From NCBI GenBank assembly GCA_036130055.1, contig JAYYOR010000021.1, positions 1-64,000 of the forward strand: a stretch of DNA of 64,000 nt, in the 5' to 3' direction. The stretch is from TMED69 sp036130055 (GTDB lineage: Bacteria; Pseudomonadota; Gammaproteobacteria; Ga0077536). Shown here piece after piece: positions 37,730-46,716 of this stretch. Position numbers and translations under genes: made by a program. The first letter of the stretch is position 1. Each line of letters begins with the position of its first letter. The notes under the pieces were generated by a model. The model saw nothing but the letters and a program-made list of their open reading frames with translations. It was not told where the DNA came from and did no database searches.

Positions 37730-38143
37730 ATGAGTAAACAGCAAACACTTTCTATAATCAAGCCAAATGCCGTCAAGAATAAGAACATAGGGGATATAAT
37801 TTCTATCTTTGAAAAAAGTAGTCTGACCATAAAAAATGCAAAACTGCTAAGATTAGATAAAAAAGATGCTGAAGGCTTCTATAAGGAACATATAAAAAAA
37901 CCATTTTTTGATGAATTAGTGAAGTTTATGACTTCAGGCCCGATATTAGCGCTGGTTTTAGAGGGTCCAAATGCTATCGAAGAAAACAGACGATTAATGG
38001 GAGCGACAAATCCAGCGGAAGCAAAAAGCGGAACTATTAGATCGCTATATGCAAACTCGATGACTGAAAATGCCGTCCATGGTTCTGACAGTCAAGACAG
38101 TGCAGAATCCGAAATTGCGTTCTTTTTTCATGATGAGAATTGA
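37730..38143 (+). CDS. ndk: Nucleoside diphosphate kinase
   Basis: Exchanges gamma phosphates between nucleoside di- and triphosphates through a phosphohistidine. 137 residues (ATG at 37730; a TTG 30 bases earlier is less likely). Nucleotide-binding [14 protein letters not shown], and active-site His117 in NAVHGSD are present. Same length class as E. coli Ndk. It precedes rlmN as in most gammaproteobacteria, and its last bases overlap the rlmN start. Confidence 0.96.
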   Translation: MSKQQTLSIIKPNAVKNKNIGDIISIFEKSSLTIKNAKLLRLDKKDAEGFYKEHIKKPFFDELVKFMTSGPILALVLEGPNAIEENRRLMGATNPAEAKSGTIRSLYANSMTENAVHGSDSQDSAESEIAFFFHDEN

Positions 38144-39221
38144 GAAGCACACAGAATTAAATCTTGCCGACTATGATAATGAACGTCTAGAAACCCTCTT
38201 CGACAAGATGGGGGAAAAGCCCTTTCGCGCTCGACAATTAATTCAGTGGATTCACAAACACGGTGTTATCGATATTACAAAGATGACATCTTTCAGCACT
38301 CGCCTTAGGGAATCTTTGAATAGTCATTACGTAATTGACATGCCAAGAGTAAAAAATCTACTTACCTCAGCTGATGGAACAACTAAGCTAATAATAGAGC
38401 TGGTTGATAAAAATATAATAGAAACGATTTTCATACCGGATAATAATCGAGGTACTTTATGCATATCATCCCAAGCAGGATGCCAGTTAAATTGTTCATT
38501 TTGCGCAACGGCACAAGCCGGTTTTAACCGGAATCTTACTATCGGTGAAATAATCGGCCAGGTCTGGCTTGCAGCTAAGTTTTTGAAGCAATTTGAAACT
38601 GGAAAAAGATCTATCACTAATATTGTTTTCATGGGAATGGGTGAACCTCTTCTTAATCTTACCAACGTTTTACCAGCGATTCAGATTCTTCTCGACAATA
38701 ATGCGTACAATATATCTAAAAACAAAATCACAGTAAGTACAGCTGGTATCGTGCCGGGAATCGAAAAGTTAAGCAAAGAAACGAATGTATCTTTGGCAAT
38801 ATCTTTACACGCTCCAGAAGACGAGCTTAGAAATCAATTAGTACCTTTGAATAAAAAATATCCTCTAAATTTACTGTTTGAAGCCTGCCGGCAATATTTG
38901 AAAGACGATAATAATAGAAGTATCACATTTGAATATACTTTAATGCAAGATATAAACGATTCAGAAAAATTAGCTAAAACACTTTTAGGACTTGTAAAAC
39001 CCATTAAAGCCAAAATCAACCTAATTCCATATAATACTGTGTTTGGGCTATCCTACAAAACATCATCCGATGATAAAATTCTAAAATTTTGGAAAACATT
39101 AAATGATGGAGGAGTGTTAACAACCATTCGAAAAAACCGAGGAGAAGATATTTTGGCAGCGTGTGGACAGCTTTCTGGAGTCATTAAAAAACGAAACCCG
39201 ACTTTTTCTCCAAATGTCTAG
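38130..39221 (+). CDS. rlmN: Dual-specificity 23S rRNA A2503 / tRNA A37 C2-methyltransferase RlmN
   Basis: Radical-SAM enzyme methylating C2 of A2503 in 23S rRNA and A37 in some tRNAs. Radical-SAM cysteines in [11 protein letters not shown], then [26 protein letters not shown], and the second methyl-carrier cysteine in [12 protein letters not shown]. 363 residues. Start at ATG 38130 or 38133, overlapping the ndk end by 14 or 11 bases. No Shine-Dalgarno is evident, so expression may depend on ndk translation. The C-terminus overlaps pilF by eight bases. Confidence 0.95.
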   Translation: MMRIEKHTELNLADYDNERLETLFDKMGEKPFRARQLIQWIHKHGVIDITKMTSFSTRLRESLNSHYVIDMPRVKNLLTSADGTTKLIIELVDKNIIETIFIPDNNRGTLCISSQAGCQLNCSFCATAQAGFNRNLTIGEIIGQVWLAAKFLKQFETGKRSITNIVFMGMGEPLLNLTNVLPAIQILLDNNAYNISKNKITVSTAGIVPGIEKLSKETNVSLAISLHAPEDELRNQLVPLNKKYPLNLLFEACRQYLKDDNNRSITFEYTLMQDINDSEKLAKTLLGLVKPIKAKINLIPYNTVFGLSYKTSSDDKILKFWKTLNDGGVLTTIRKNRGEDILAACGQLSGVIKKRNPTFSPNV

Positions 39222-39987
39222 AATAGAAATAGTGGCAATAGGTACTTGCATTTTTAGCTCAATAGTGTTTTTGGCAGGATGTAACAATAGTTTGCAAAAA
39301 AATTCTAGACCTAAGATAGACCGAAACGAAATTGTAAAAATAAATACTGAACTCGGCCTTTCATATATGCAAAATAATCAATTCAGCGATGCTGAGGAAA
39401 AATTAAACAAAGCCTTGAGAATTAACCCAAGAAACGCAGATACGTTAAATGCAATGGCACTCTTAAAGTCAAAGACCAATCAGCAAGAAAAAGCGATTTA
39501 TTATTTCCGCAAAGCCATAAAACTAGATAGGTCAGATCCGGCAATTAATAATAATTATGGGCAATATCTTTGCGCAATAGGTTCACACAAAGAAGGTATT
39601 TATTATCTCAAAATTGCAATTAAAAATTATGAGATTCGTAACAAGACAATAGCATATTTTAACGCTGGAATATGTGCTGCAGCCTCTGGCGATCTCGATT
39701 ATGCAGCTTCTAATATGACTAATGCACTCAATATAGACGAAAACTACGGTCCGGCCTTATTGGAGTTATCATCTTTAATGATAAAGTTAGGTAATTACAA
39801 TGAAGCAGAGCTTCTTCTCGGGCGTTTTAACAAGTTATCGAAGGCTACAGCCTCATCTCTATATAACGCCTACTTAATATCTGAAAAAAAAGGATATATT
39901 AATGAGAGTAAAAAGCTTAAGATCCTTTTAAAAAATCTTTTTCCCTTATCCGAAGAATTTAAAAAAATTAATGAAAAGAGCCAATAA
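39214..39987 (+). CDS. pilF: Type IV pilus pilotin/biogenesis lipoprotein PilF (PilW)
   Basis: Outer-membrane lipoprotein with TPR repeats that helps PilQ localise and multimerise. Start at ATG 39214 gives a signal peptide of 25 residues ending in LAGC (lipobox). A longer in-frame start within rlmN would spoil it. At least four TPR-like units follow, with ELGLSYMQNNQFSDAEEKLNKALRINPRNAD, NAMALLKSKTNQQEKAIYYF and related stretches. 257 residues. Conserved position between rlmN and rodZ. Together with pilMNOPQ it indicates a working pilus outer-membrane module. Confidence 0.92.
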   Translation: MSRIEIVAIGTCIFSSIVFLAGCNNSLQKNSRPKIDRNEIVKINTELGLSYMQNNQFSDAEEKLNKALRINPRNADTLNAMALLKSKTNQQEKAIYYFRKAIKLDRSDPAINNNYGQYLCAIGSHKEGIYYLKIAIKNYEIRNKTIAYFNAGICAAASGDLDYAASNMTNALNIDENYGPALLELSSLMIKLGNYNEAELLLGRFNKLSKATASSLYNAYLISEKKGYINESKKLKILLKNLFPLSEEFKKINEKSQ

Positions 39988-40532
39988 TGTTAAACAAGGG
40001 TAGTAAAATAATTTTATCGAGTAAGCAGGCCCTTCTATTTTATGGAATTGAATCAAAAAAATCATTTGAAATAGATGGTAACGTAGCAAATGTTGGAGAT
40101 ATGCTTAAGCATGCCCGTGAATATAGAAATGTCAGTGTCGAGCTTTTAGCAGCAAAGCTAAATTTAGAACCAAAAATAATTAGAAAGATTGAAGGCAATA
40201 GGTTCGCAGCTCTCTCGGGAGAAATCTTTGTCAGAGGCTATATAGGATTATTAGCACGTGAACTAAATGCTGATCTTGAACCTTTGATGCAAGTCTACGA
40301 ATTACAAAGAGGTCCCAAAGAAAATGATGAGAAGGAAATTGACCTAAATCCTACAACGTCAAGCCAAAAAAAAATTGGTTTTGTAATTCTAGTTATTATA
40401 TTTGCGTTATCTATTTATTACTTAAGTTACATCATACAATCAGATTTCAAAGTTAATTCAACCAATTTTGAACCCGTTGATATCGATAAAAGTAAAAACC
40501 CACAAGATTATTTAAATATGTATTCAGAATGA
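39987..40532 (+). CDS. rodZ: RodZ-like cytoskeletal HTH protein (short form)
   Basis: RodZ links MreB to the cell-wall elongation machinery. The cytoplasmic helix-turn-helix (about residues 36-95; GDMLKHAREYRNVSVELLAAKLNLEPKIIRKIE then FVRGYIGLLARELN) and one membrane segment (about 130-149) are present. Only about 30 residues remain after the membrane segment. The periplasmic DUF4115 domain of E. coli RodZ (337 residues) is missing, so the 181-residue protein is a short form. ATG overlaps the pilF stop by one base. Conserved position supports the name. Confidence 0.85.
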   Translation: MLNKGSKIILSSKQALLFYGIESKKSFEIDGNVANVGDMLKHAREYRNVSVELLAAKLNLEPKIIRKIEGNRFAALSGEIFVRGYIGLLARELNADLEPLMQVYELQRGPKENDEKEIDLNPTTSSQKKIGFVILVIIFALSIYYLSYIIQSDFKVNSTNFEPVDIDKSKNPQDYLNMYSE

Positions 40533-40640
40533 GATTAATTCCTATGACTATATAGCCTTTTAGCAGAAGCAGACCCAACTTTCTAATGCAATCTTTGCGT
40601 TTCTCAAGTATAAATCCCTAATGTAATTTATTAAGTTTTT

Positions 40641-40669
40641 TTAAAATAAACAGCTAATAGTGTACTATT
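40641..40669 (+). promoter_or_regulatory. Candidate hisS promoter with overlapping palindrome
   Basis: TTAAAA (40641-40646) and TACTAT (40664-40669) separated by 17 bases form a plausible sigma-70 promoter 29 bases before hisS. The -10 lies inside the inverted repeat TAATAGT-GT-ACTATTA (40655-40670). The rest of the 165-base rodZ/hisS spacer holds no gene; ispG, expected here, is absent. Confidence 0.45.
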
Positions 40670-40670
40670 A
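40655..40670. repeat. Inverted repeat overlapping the hisS -10 region
   Basis: TAATAGT and ACTATTA are perfect 7-base arms with a 2-base centre. Coincidence with the candidate -10 TACTAT is an arrangement typical of a repressor site. No regulator can be named. Confidence 0.45.
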
Positions 40671-40697
40671 ACCTTTATTTAACTTACACCGCTTAGA

Positions 40698-41966
40698 ATG
40701 AAAAACCAAATATTTAAATCCGTCAGAGGGATGAAAGACGGACTTCCCGAAAATAATCTTGTACGGAGAAAAATTTTTTCAAAAATTATTAATAGAGCCG
40801 AACTATTTGGTTATAACGAAATAAATCTTCCGATTGTCGAATATTCAGAAGTTTTTAAAAGAGGTATTGGTTTAGATACAGATGTAGTAAATAAGGAGAT
40901 GTATTCTTTTCAAGATCGGAATGGTGAATACTTATCCCTCCGACCTGAAGGAACAGCCGGTTGTGTAAGAGCTGTCCTAGAAAATAATTTACTAATCAGT
41001 CCACCACTCAGACTCTGGTATTTTGGTAAAATGTTCAGATACGAGAGACCTCAGAAAGGTAGACAAAGGCAATTTTCGCAATTTGGATTCGAATTATTTG
41101 GAATTAAAGACATATTCGCGGAATTTGAGCTCATTTGTTTGATAGAGGATATCTGGGCAGAGCTTCAATTAAATGATCTAAGTTTGGAAATAAACTCTTT
41201 AGGCACAAATGATGAAAGACTGAAATACACCAACGCATTAGCTGAATATTTCGCACAATATAAAAAAGATTTCGACCAATCAACAATCGAGACTTTACAA
41301 AGAAATCCAATCAGATTGCTTGACAGTAAAAATCCAATTTTATCCGAACTAAAAGAAAACGCACCAAAAATCCGACAATTTTTATCAATAAAATCTATTG
41401 CAAGAATTGATGACCTACAGGATTTACTTTCATCTAATGGAATTTTAACTAACATTAATCCCTACCTGGTAAGAGGACTAGACTATTATTCTGATATAGT
41501 GTTCGAATGGAAAACCACTAGACTGGGAGCGCAAGATGCGGTTTGCGCAGGAGGAAGATATGATACACTTATAAGCAAAATGGGAGGAAACGAGGGCGCC
41601 GCAATTGGTTGCGCGATTGGGTTTGAAAGAATACTTTCAATACTGTCAGATAGTCAGTTGAAATATAAAAAAAAACCAAAAGTCTACCTTACCGCTACAA
41701 ACGACGAATTGGATAGCGAAGTATTTAAGATATGGAAAACGATAAAAGCAGAGATTTCTGATAGCGTGCTGACTCTACATTTAAGTAAAGGCACTTTAAA
41801 ATCAAGACTAAAAAGAGCCGATAAAAGTGACGCTTTCGCTGCAATAATAATAGGGGAAGATGAATTAAGAAAAGAAAAGTTTTTAATAAAGCCATTGCGA
41901 CTTAATGAGAAACAAGTTCTTTGTAATAAAAATGAACTTGGAGAAACACTTAAAAGATTTTTATAG
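40698..41966 (+). CDS. hisS: Histidyl-tRNA synthetase
   Basis: Class II synthetase charging tRNA-His. N-terminal VRGMKDGLPEN, motif 2 FRYERPQKGRQRQFSQFGFE, the HisRS-specific LVRGLDYYSDIVFEW and AVCAGGRYDTLI, motif 3 GCAIGFERI, and a C-terminal anticodon-binding domain (about 330-420). 422 residues, complete. ispG usually precedes it; here a 165-base spacer with its own candidate promoter does. Confidence 0.96.
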   Translation: MKNQIFKSVRGMKDGLPENNLVRRKIFSKIINRAELFGYNEINLPIVEYSEVFKRGIGLDTDVVNKEMYSFQDRNGEYLSLRPEGTAGCVRAVLENNLLISPPLRLWYFGKMFRYERPQKGRQRQFSQFGFELFGIKDIFAEFELICLIEDIWAELQLNDLSLEINSLGTNDERLKYTNALAEYFAQYKKDFDQSTIETLQRNPIRLLDSKNPILSELKENAPKIRQFLSIKSIARIDDLQDLLSSNGILTNINPYLVRGLDYYSDIVFEWKTTRLGAQDAVCAGGRYDTLISKMGGNEGAAIGCAIGFERILSILSDSQLKYKKKPKVYLTATNDELDSEVFKIWKTIKAEISDSVLTLHLSKGTLKSRLKRADKSDAFAAIIIGEDELRKEKFLIKPLRLNEKQVLCNKNELGETLKRFL

Positions 41967-41980
41967 GGTAAAATACGAAA

Positions 41981-42610
41981 ATGGAAGATGGACCAAATAG
42001 ATATACAAATTTATTGAGATGGATAGTAAAGAATAAAATTTTTATTAGCATAGGTTCTATCCTGGTAATTTTCTCGCTCATTATAGTCGTATTCAATAAC
42101 ATGCAGAGGATAGATGCAGAAAAAGACATGGCTGTCAGCTTTGAAAAAATGGTTGAATTTCTGCAAACAGGAAAATATTTTGAGGCAATTGAAATAGCAG
42201 AAACGCTACAAAAAACAAAGTCAAACTCTGAATACAAAAACTTATCAGGCCTTTTGCTTGCGCAGTTATTAATTTTTAACAACCAAGAAGTTGAAGCTGA
42301 GGATGTCTTGCTCAGCATAATAAAAACGAAAGGCCATTTAAAACTAAATCAAGTCGCCGTTGTCAGGTTAATAAGATTATACATTTCGCAAAATGAATAT
42401 GCCAAAGCGCATGAAATGGCAAAAAAAAATAAGATAACACTACCGACTGATTCTTTTAAAGAAATACTTGCAGACCTTGAAGCGAATAAGGGCAACCATG
42501 AGATAGCTTATCGGCTATATGAGGAACTCATTATGCAAGCTCGTGTTTCAGGTCAATCTCCAGAGCTATTTATTTTAAAAAAAAATAACTTAAAAAAACC
42601 AGCAGAATAA
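41981..42610 (+). CDS. yfgM: YfgM-type periplasmic chaperone-associated TPR protein
   Basis: Inner-membrane protein that associates with SecYEG and periplasmic chaperones such as PpiD. 209 residues: one membrane segment at about residues 19-38, then a TPR_21-type helical region (EKMVEFLQTGKYFEAIEIAETLQ, YKNLSGLLLAQLLIFNNQEVEAEDVL). Sequence similarity is modest, but the hisS-yfgM-bamB-der position is diagnostic. Two bases... the stop is followed almost directly by the bamB ATG, suggesting co-translation of envelope factors. Confidence 0.88.
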   Translation: MEDGPNRYTNLLRWIVKNKIFISIGSILVIFSLIIVVFNNMQRIDAEKDMAVSFEKMVEFLQTGKYFEAIEIAETLQKTKSNSEYKNLSGLLLAQLLIFNNQEVEAEDVLLSIIKTKGHLKLNQVAVVRLIRLYISQNEYAKAHEMAKKNKITLPTDSFKEILADLEANKGNHEIAYRLYEELIMQARVSGQSPELFILKKNNLKKPAE

Positions 42611-42611
42611 A

Positions 42612-43877
42612 ATGAATTTTCGTAAATCAAAGATCGCACTATATTTTATAGGGCTAGCATTACTCACAGGATGTTCTTCTTTTGGCAACGGTGATAAAAA
42701 GTTAAAAGAGGGAGTTTCCGAGCCTCAAAAGTTATCAAAAGACGGAACCTCTATCGACCCTCGGGATAATACAAGAATAAAAAAGAAAAAAAAAATTAAG
42801 CTTAAACCGTCAAAATTAGAAAGAAAGTTTAAATCGACGGTAGATGTTTTTGTTTTATGGAAGAAAAAAATAGGGGAGGGCATGGGTAATGGCAAGATAG
42901 AAATGGAACCAAACATTAACAATGAAAGGGTTTATATAACTGACTATACAGGAGCTCTTTACGTAATCGATTTATTGAGTGGCAAAAAGATTTGGTCGCT
43001 AAAAGATAAAAACGTTGAATACACAAGTACCCCAGGTTTAGGTGAAAACCTAGTTATAGTAGGCACGGGGGAGGGGAAACTCATTGCTAGAGAAAAGGAG
43101 TCTGGCACTTTAAAGTGGGTTTCAAAACTGCCAAGTGAAGTGCTTTCAAAACCTTTAGAAACAGAAAGCTTTGTAATTGCTAGAAGCAATGATGGTTCCG
43201 TCCACGCATTAGATAAAAAAAATGGCCAAGAAGTTTGGAATTTCCAAAAAACAGCCCCGAAATTATCCGTAAGAGGTAACAGCAACCCTTTGCGGGTTGA
43301 TGATAGTGTTGTAATTGGCTGGGATGATGGCAGAATGACTGCTCTTGATTTGGAAACTGGCAAAATTATTTGGAATGCAACGGTGGCAGTACCTACTGGA
43401 CAAACTGATCTAGAAAGGATGGTGGATATAGATGGAAACTTAATATTAGATGGAGCAGACATATATATTTGCAGTTATGGAACAGGGGTCACATCTGTAT
43501 CATCTCTAGATGGCAAAATAAACTGGAATAGAGAAATATCCAGTCCTTTTAGTCCTGCGGTAGGAGCCGACTATGTTTATGTTGTTGATGAAAAGAGCAT
43601 AATTTGGGCATTCGATAAAGTCACCGGAAACTCAGTCTGGAAAAAAAGCAATTTTGAGAGACGCGCTCTATCCCCACCATTAGTGTATAAAGATTTTCTG
43701 ATTGTTGGTGATTTTGATGGATATACGCACTGGTTAGACTCTAAGACTGGCGAACAAGTTTATAGAAAAAAAATTGCAAATGAAGCAATTCGTGTTAGTG
43801 GGGCAACCGACAATGCGATAGTAGTATTGACAGCGCAAGATGGGAAGACGGTAGCCTTAGAATTTAATGAAAATTAG
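42612..43877 (+). CDS. bamB: Outer-membrane protein assembly factor BamB
   Basis: Beta-propeller lipoprotein of the BAM complex that contacts BamA. Signal peptide ending in lipobox LTGC (Cys at about residue 21), a lysine-rich linker with KKKKKIKLKPSK (about 55-70), then repeated PQQ-type blades. These show the DLLSGKKIWSL, DKKNGQEVWNF, DLETGKIIWNA, DKVTGNSVWKK and DSKTGEQVYRK signatures. 421 residues. The basic linker after the lipid anchor is longer than in E. coli. Between yfgM and der, as usual. Confidence 0.94.
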   Translation: MNFRKSKIALYFIGLALLTGCSSFGNGDKKLKEGVSEPQKLSKDGTSIDPRDNTRIKKKKKIKLKPSKLERKFKSTVDVFVLWKKKIGEGMGNGKIEMEPNINNERVYITDYTGALYVIDLLSGKKIWSLKDKNVEYTSTPGLGENLVIVGTGEGKLIAREKESGTLKWVSKLPSEVLSKPLETESFVIARSNDGSVHALDKKNGQEVWNFQKTAPKLSVRGNSNPLRVDDSVVIGWDDGRMTALDLETGKIIWNATVAVPTGQTDLERMVDIDGNLILDGADIYICSYGTGVTSVSSLDGKINWNREISSPFSPAVGADYVYVVDEKSIIWAFDKVTGNSVWKKSNFERRALSPPLVYKDFLIVGDFDGYTHWLDSKTGEQVYRKKIANEAIRVSGATDNAIVVLTAQDGKTVALEFNEN

Positions 43878-43888
43878 AAATAAGTTAA

Positions 43889-45304
43889 ATGACATTCCAC
43901 ATATCATCTCCCTCAATCGCCATATTAGGACGACAAAACGTTGGTAAATCTTCGATATTCAATCGACTAACTCGTACAAAATCGGCGTTAGTAGCAGATT
44001 TTCCAGGTCTGACTAGAGATTACCGCCTGGGAACATTCACAGCTAATAATTATATTTTATCCATTGTAGATACCGGTGGCTTTGCATATACAGAACTCAA
44101 TACTCTTAATAGCAAAGTGAATGAAAGCACTATTGAGATTGCAAAATTAGCCGATCACTTAATATTGGTTGTCGACGCAGTAGATGGTTACACACACCTG
44201 GATGAAGCAATTTTCGATAAAATTCAGGGCCTAAACAAACCTTTCTCTGTTTTTATTAATAAAGCAGAAGGCAAGGTCGAAACTGAGCTAATTTTTGAGT
44301 TTTCAGAATTGACTAGAAAATCAATCTACATTGTTTCGGCCCTTCAAAATATTGGTTTAAAAAATGCAATTTCTGACTTGGTTAAAAAAAATAACCTTAA
44401 ATCCACAACAGAGAAATTTGAATACAGGAAAAAATATAAGATTACGTTTTATGGAAAGCCGAATGTGGGTAAATCCACTCTTCTTAATAAACTACTTGGA
44501 TATAAACGAGTAATTGAAAGTGACTTACCGGGTACTACCAGAGAGGACCTTTCAGTTGAAATGACCAGCAGTGCTATTAGTTATCAACTAATAGATACTG
44601 CAGGATTGCGAAGAAAAAGCAAAGTCAACGACGGAATAGAAAAAATTTCTGCGCTTCGTACCCTTCACACAATGTATGATTCAGATATTATTTTGTTAAT
44701 ACTTGATGTTTCAGAAAAACTTAGCTTTCAAGATCTACGCCTTTTTTCAGATATATCGAAGAGTAACGTACCCTTTTTAATAATCGCAAATAAAATAGAT
44801 AAGATAGATGAAGAGTTAAAGTTGAAATTTACTCAAGAGTTTGAAAGAAAAATAAGTTTTCAGAATTTATTGCCGGTCATCTTTGTATCAGGAAAAAATG
44901 GCGAGGGAATTGCAAAGCTAAAAAAAACACTAAGAAAGTTGACCTATTCTCTAGAGAAAAAAATTAAAACTAGCGATATGAATGAAATACTAAATAACGC
45001 AATTAAAAAAAATCCGCCACCAATGATTAGAGGTAAAAGAGCAAAGCTCCGCTATGTTCATATTATAAAAAATCCTAATATAACAATATTGATCCATGGT
45101 AATCAGGTTGAAAATTTGCCAGAAAACTATCGTAGATATTTATCGAATTTCTTTCGAGAGAATTTAGAGCTGCCAAATCACCCCCTAAAACTTGTTTTTA
45201 GATCAACGAAAAACCCGTTTGCCGGCAGAAAAAACAAGTTAAGTGCACGACAAACCAAAAAAAGACAACGTTTGATTAAATTCAAAAATAAAAAAAAGAA
45301 TTAG
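43889..45304 (+). CDS. der: GTPase Der (EngA)
   Basis: Ribosome-assembly GTPase for the 50S subunit with two tandem G domains and a KH-like C-terminus. G domain 1: GRQNVGKS (14-21), DTGG (61-64), but the specificity motif is NKAE (124-127) instead of NKxD. G domain 2: GKPNVGKS (189-196), DTAGLRRKSK, NKID (301-304). The C-terminal KH-like domain (about 350-440) is followed by a very basic tail. 471 residues. Its stop is one base away from the convergent bamC stop. Confidence 0.95.
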   Translation: MTFHISSPSIAILGRQNVGKSSIFNRLTRTKSALVADFPGLTRDYRLGTFTANNYILSIVDTGGFAYTELNTLNSKVNESTIEIAKLADHLILVVDAVDGYTHLDEAIFDKIQGLNKPFSVFINKAEGKVETELIFEFSELTRKSIYIVSALQNIGLKNAISDLVKKNNLKSTTEKFEYRKKYKITFYGKPNVGKSTLLNKLLGYKRVIESDLPGTTREDLSVEMTSSAISYQLIDTAGLRRKSKVNDGIEKISALRTLHTMYDSDIILLILDVSEKLSFQDLRLFSDISKSNVPFLIIANKIDKIDEELKLKFTQEFERKISFQNLLPVIFVSGKNGEGIAKLKKTLRKLTYSLEKKIKTSDMNEILNNAIKKNPPPMIRGKRAKLRYVHIIKNPNITILIHGNQVENLPENYRRYLSNFFRENLELPNHPLKLVFRSTKNPFAGRKNKLSARQTKKRQRLIKFKNKKKN

Positions 45305-45305
45305 A

Positions 45306-46694
45306 CTATTCCATAGCGAGTGTATTGTATAGTCTATCCAATAATCTTTCAGACCTCTGATTTGTAAGCCATTTACCTTCTTTGTCTAGAATCACGATCT
45401 CGGTTTTATCCCCTATTCCAGTTAAGCTCACTTGAAACTGTGATGATCTTTCCCCACCCCAAAATTTTGCTCTACTGAATATTGATTCTTTGTCTAGGTT
45501 GTTTTCACTCATATTCACAACAAATACGCCCCTAGACTTATCAGCTTGTCTTATTCCCATTCCAGATCGTCTTATTGCTCGCTCAACTAATTTCCATGAG
45601 TAGGAGTAATTATTTTCAACTGTTAAATAGTAATTACCTCTTCCAACCGAAACAACTTGAGGATTTTGTACTTTAAAATTTGATGCATTATCTTCTTTAA
45701 TAGATTGAAGTGCTACTCGTTCGGAATTCATATTCATCACTACATTATTTCTGTCATTCTCAAAATCTTTTGTTTCTTTAAAATCTCTAGTTTCGGTTTT
45801 AAATTCCCTTAAAGAAATATCAGTCTCTTGCTTAACCACTGGCATCTGTTCTTCATAAGGATCGACTAGAACATTATCTGCTAATTTTTGCTCGTTCTCG
45901 TTGGAGTCAGTTTGCCTGTAAGGCTTGTTCTTGAAAAATTTTGCGCCACCACTGGTATATGTTCTCTGATTCACTTGTTTAGGCGCAACGATAATATCTT
46001 TTTGATAATCATTCCTCTGATTATCTACTATTAAATTCCTACCGCCTAATAAGTTATCCCTCAACCTACTCATTAAATTTAATTCTTCCTGAACGATTCT
46101 TTTGGTGGGACCCCAAACATAATCTTCACCATAGGCTTCATTAACGGTTTCCAATTCCTGCCTTTCACAAACAGCAAATACTATATTTAGATAATCACCC
46201 TTTCCTTGCTCAGTGTAGATTTTAAATCTTTGACGGGTCAACTTGTCTTTTGATTCTACCCAAGATGTTTCCATTATTCCCAATTGCAAGTCATCTAGTA
46301 CTAACAGCTCGTTTTGGGATTGCCAAAAACGGCGTAACGAATTCCAAAGGGTATCTCGGTCAACTTTTGCCAATAGAACAGGGCGATCTTCTATCTTTCC
46401 TAGTTCAAATATTTTGCTATCATTTTCACGGGCTCTAACAGGCTGTTCCCCGGCTATTCGTCTTTCATTGAAATTTTCGAAGGCTACATTTCCAGAGGAG
46501 TCAGGAATAAACATTTTGTCCTTAATAGTTGCACTGCTTAACTCCGGCGGGATTGATAAATCAGGTAGAGTTCTCGCTTTTAGATAATCCTTCTTTGTAT
46601 CAGGGGCCACATCATCAAGAAATTCTGTAAACCTTCCACACCCTATAATCTGCGTTATAGAAATAAATAAAATTAAAAAACGATGCAAATTCAT
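45306..46694 (-). CDS. bamC: Outer-membrane protein assembly factor BamC
   Basis: Lipoprotein of the BAM complex. Signal peptide ending at IIGC (Cys19). An N-terminal segment with LPDLSIPPELS that resembles the BamD-binding stretch, then two helix-grip domains (about 115-200, and 360-460 with SYSWKLVERAIRRSGMGIRQADKSRGVFVV). Between them lies a polar, Asn/Lys/Glu-rich insert (about 215-350), making it 462 residues against about 344 in E. coli. It follows dapA by 22 bases, the conserved dapA-bamC pair. Confidence 0.9.
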   Translation of the reverse strand: MNLHRFLILFISITQIIGCGRFTEFLDDVAPDTKKDYLKARTLPDLSIPPELSSATIKDKMFIPDSSGNVAFENFNERRIAGEQPVRARENDSKIFELGKIEDRPVLLAKVDRDTLWNSLRRFWQSQNELLVLDDLQLGIMETSWVESKDKLTRQRFKIYTEQGKGDYLNIVFAVCERQELETVNEAYGEDYVWGPTKRIVQEELNLMSRLRDNLLGGRNLIVDNQRNDYQKDIIVAPKQVNQRTYTSGGAKFFKNKPYRQTDSNENEQKLADNVLVDPYEEQMPVVKQETDISLREFKTETRDFKETKDFENDRNNVVMNMNSERVALQSIKEDNASNFKVQNPQVVSVGRGNYYLTVENNYSYSWKLVERAIRRSGMGIRQADKSRGVFVVNMSENNLDKESIFSRAKFWGGERSSQFQVSLTGIGDKTEIVILDKEGKWLTNQRSERLLDRLYNTLAME

Positions 46695-46716
46695 TTGATC
46701 TCCCTCTTGGCGAGCC

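Noticed and set aside
42959..43462. 167-codon open frame on the minus strand inside bamB
   Set aside because: Mirrors the bamB coding sequence and has no ribosome-binding site or family features.
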